From an uncultured Bacteroidota bacterium (GTDB taxonomy: Bacteria > Bacteroidota > Bacteroidia > Bacteroidales > P3), in the NCBI GenBank assembly GCA_902766265.1, contig CACXCY010000165.1:1-6901 (forward strand): a DNA stretch of 6,901 nucleotides, written 5' to 3'. Numbering within the stretch: position 1 is the stretch's first letter; the number at the start of each line of letters is the position of its first letter. Positions 5,912-6,901 of this stretch are shown in pieces. The notes beneath the pieces are model-generated. The model was not told the DNA's origin, ran no database searches, and was given only the letters and a program-made list of their open reading frames with translations. Both the position numbers and the translations under genes were made by a program.

Positions 5912-5940
5912 GGAATGCAACAAACCAACAAAACCATTCC
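5912..5940 (-). other. Hairpin in the rpsD-rpoA spacer
   Basis: GGAATG and CATTCC pair as a 6-bp stem around a 17-nt loop containing repeated TTTG/TTG. It starts 10 nt after the rpsD stop. A competing TTCC/GGAA pairing just downstream uses part of the same stem. There is no U-tract, so it is not an obvious terminator. It could be a processing or regulatory structure between S4 and alpha. Confidence 0.35.
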
Positions 5941-5949
5941 AAGCAAATA

Positions 5950-6555
5950 TTACTTGGAGTAGAGTTCAACGATGAGCTGCTCCTTGATGTTCTCTGGAAT
6001 ATCAGCACGCTGCGGGTAGTTCATAAACTTGCCGCTCATGCTGGCACCATCCCATTCGAGCCAAGGATAATTGTTGGCACGGGAAGCCAGCGAGTCGGTG
6101 ATGACCTCTAACGATTTCGAGCGCTCTCTTACAGACACAACGTCACCTTCCTTTAGATTATAAGAAGGAATGTTTACTACGTTTCCGTTGACAGCTATGT
6201 GACAATGGGAAACCAACTGGCGGGCTTGTGCGCGGCTACGAGCTATACCCAGACGATAGACAACATTGTCGAGACGAGATTCAATCAATTGGAGAAGAAC
6301 CTCACCGGTAATACCGCCACGGCGAGAGGCCTCGGCATAGAGTTTACGGAATTGACGCTCAAGAATGCCGTATGTATATTTGGCTTTTTGCTTTTCAGTC
6401 AGCTGCGTACCATACTCAGAGGTCTTATTGCGACGTTTGTTCTGGCCATGCATACCCGGAGCGTACGGTTTTTTGTCAAAAGTCTTGTCAGGACCGTATA
6501 TAGGGTCGTGAAATTTTCTTGCAATTTTAGTTTTAGGACCTGTATATCTTGCCAT
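5950..6555 (-). CDS. rpsD: 30S ribosomal protein S4
   Basis: A primary 16S rRNA-binding protein that nucleates assembly of the small-subunit body. The 201 residues are close to the E. coli length (206). It starts MARYTGPKTKIARKFHDPIYG; the middle has EKQKAKYTYGILERQFRKLYAEASRR (54-79). The S4 RNA-binding domain begins at ESRLDNVVYRLGIARSRAQARQLVSHCHIAVNG (92-124) and runs to about 150. The C-terminus is PQRADIPENIKEQLIVELYSK. The N-terminal region has no cysteines, so this is the zinc-free form; Cys118 is the only cysteine. In E. coli S4 represses its own operon, but the leader bound there lies outside this window. rpsK is 31 nt upstream. Confidence 0.98.
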   Translation of the reverse strand: MARYTGPKTKIARKFHDPIYGPDKTFDKKPYAPGMHGQNKRRNKTSEYGTQLTEKQKAKYTYGILERQFRKLYAEASRRGGITGEVLLQLIESRLDNVVYRLGIARSRAQARQLVSHCHIAVNGNVVNIPSYNLKEGDVVSVRERSKSLEVITDSLASRANNYPWLEWDGASMSGKFMNYPQRADIPENIKEQLIVELYSK

Positions 6556-6586
6556 AATTCTATTGTTTTTCTGTGTTAGTGACTAA

Positions 6587-6901
6587 TTATACGCGACGAC
6601 GTTTCGGTGGGCGGCAACCATTGTGGGGCAAAGGAGTGACATCAACAATTTCTGTCACCTCAATACCACAACCATTGATTGCACGGATTGCAGACTCACG
6701 TCCCTGACCAGGTCCCTTTACGAATACTTTTACTTTTCTTAGGCCCAAATCATAAGCAACTTTACCGCAATCTTCCGCAGCCATCTGAGCAGCATACGGA
6801 GTGTTTTTCTTCGATCCGCGGAAGCCCATTTTTCCAGCAGACGACCAAGAAATCACTTGACCGGCATTATTAGTCAACGAAATAATAACGTTGTTGAAAG
6901 A
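6587..6901 (-). CDS. rpsK: 30S ribosomal protein S11, N-terminus cut by window edge
   Basis: A component of the 30S platform near the mRNA exit and the decoding region. The visible 104 residues start SFNNVIISLTNNAGQVISWSSAG and continue in frame to position 6901; about 25 N-terminal residues are missing. Family features are GFRGSKKNTPYAAQ, KVKVFVKGPGQGRESAIRAI (the S11 signature), and the C-terminus DVTPLPHNGCRPPKRRRV, which is nearly invariant in bacteria. A TTG at 6875-6877 could be read as a start, but it encodes the conserved Leu of ISLTNN and the frame is open upstream, so it is not one. rpsD follows after 31 nt. Confidence 0.97.
   Translation of the reverse strand, partial: SFNNVIISLTNNAGQVISWSSAGKMGFRGSKKNTPYAAQMAAEDCGKVAYDLGLRKVKVFVKGPGQGRESAIRAINGCGIEVTEIVDVTPLPHNGCRPPKRRRV

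Noticed and set aside
6587..6877. A complete S11 starting at the TTG at 6875-6877
   Set aside because: That codon is the conserved Leu within ISLTNN; the frame continues to the window edge with S11-like residues SFNNVII.

Overview
The window looks like a stretch of a Bacteroidota chromosome, most likely Prevotellaceae. Four things support this: the gene order rpsK-rpsD-rpoA-rplQ-eno, a long Ala/Glu/Lys-rich tail on ribosomal protein L17, TAnnTTTG-type -7 promoter elements, and Prevotella-like small outer-membrane beta-barrel proteins. Genus assignment is an inference from overall resemblance. Every convincing gene lies on the minus strand, so transcription runs from high to low coordinates.

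From right to left, the window begins inside the end of the large ribosomal protein cluster. It holds rpsK (S11, missing its N-terminus at the window edge), rpsD (S4), rpoA (RNA polymerase alpha) and rplQ (L17). These are closely spaced except for a 117-nt rpsD-rpoA gap that contains short repeats and a hairpin. The enolase gene eno follows, 118 nt downstream of rplQ, with its own -7 promoter element. After eno there is a strong hairpin that pairs fully only in the minus-strand RNA.

Next comes a small GlsB/YeaQ/YmgE-type three-helix membrane protein. Beyond it is a cluster of three paralogous secreted beta-barrel proteins: 284 aa, 266 aa, and one represented only by its first 48 codons at the left edge. 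Each has a signal peptide ending Ala-X-Ala-Gln and, where visible, a C-terminal Phe as expected for BAM-inserted barrels. These genes have separate leaders. The 468-nt gap between the two complete ones contains a terminator, a three-copy 24-bp repeat, a 22-bp tandem repeat with a perfect 12-bp palindrome, and a well-matched Bacteroidota promoter.

Functionally, the right half is core translation, transcription and glycolysis; the left half is cell envelope. I found no convincing mobile element, CRISPR array, tRNA or rRNA. The parts most worth a second look are the repeats between the barrel genes, the diverging barrel paralogues (one with a His-rich insert), and the rpsD-rpoA spacer. I do not see clear evidence of a wholly new system.
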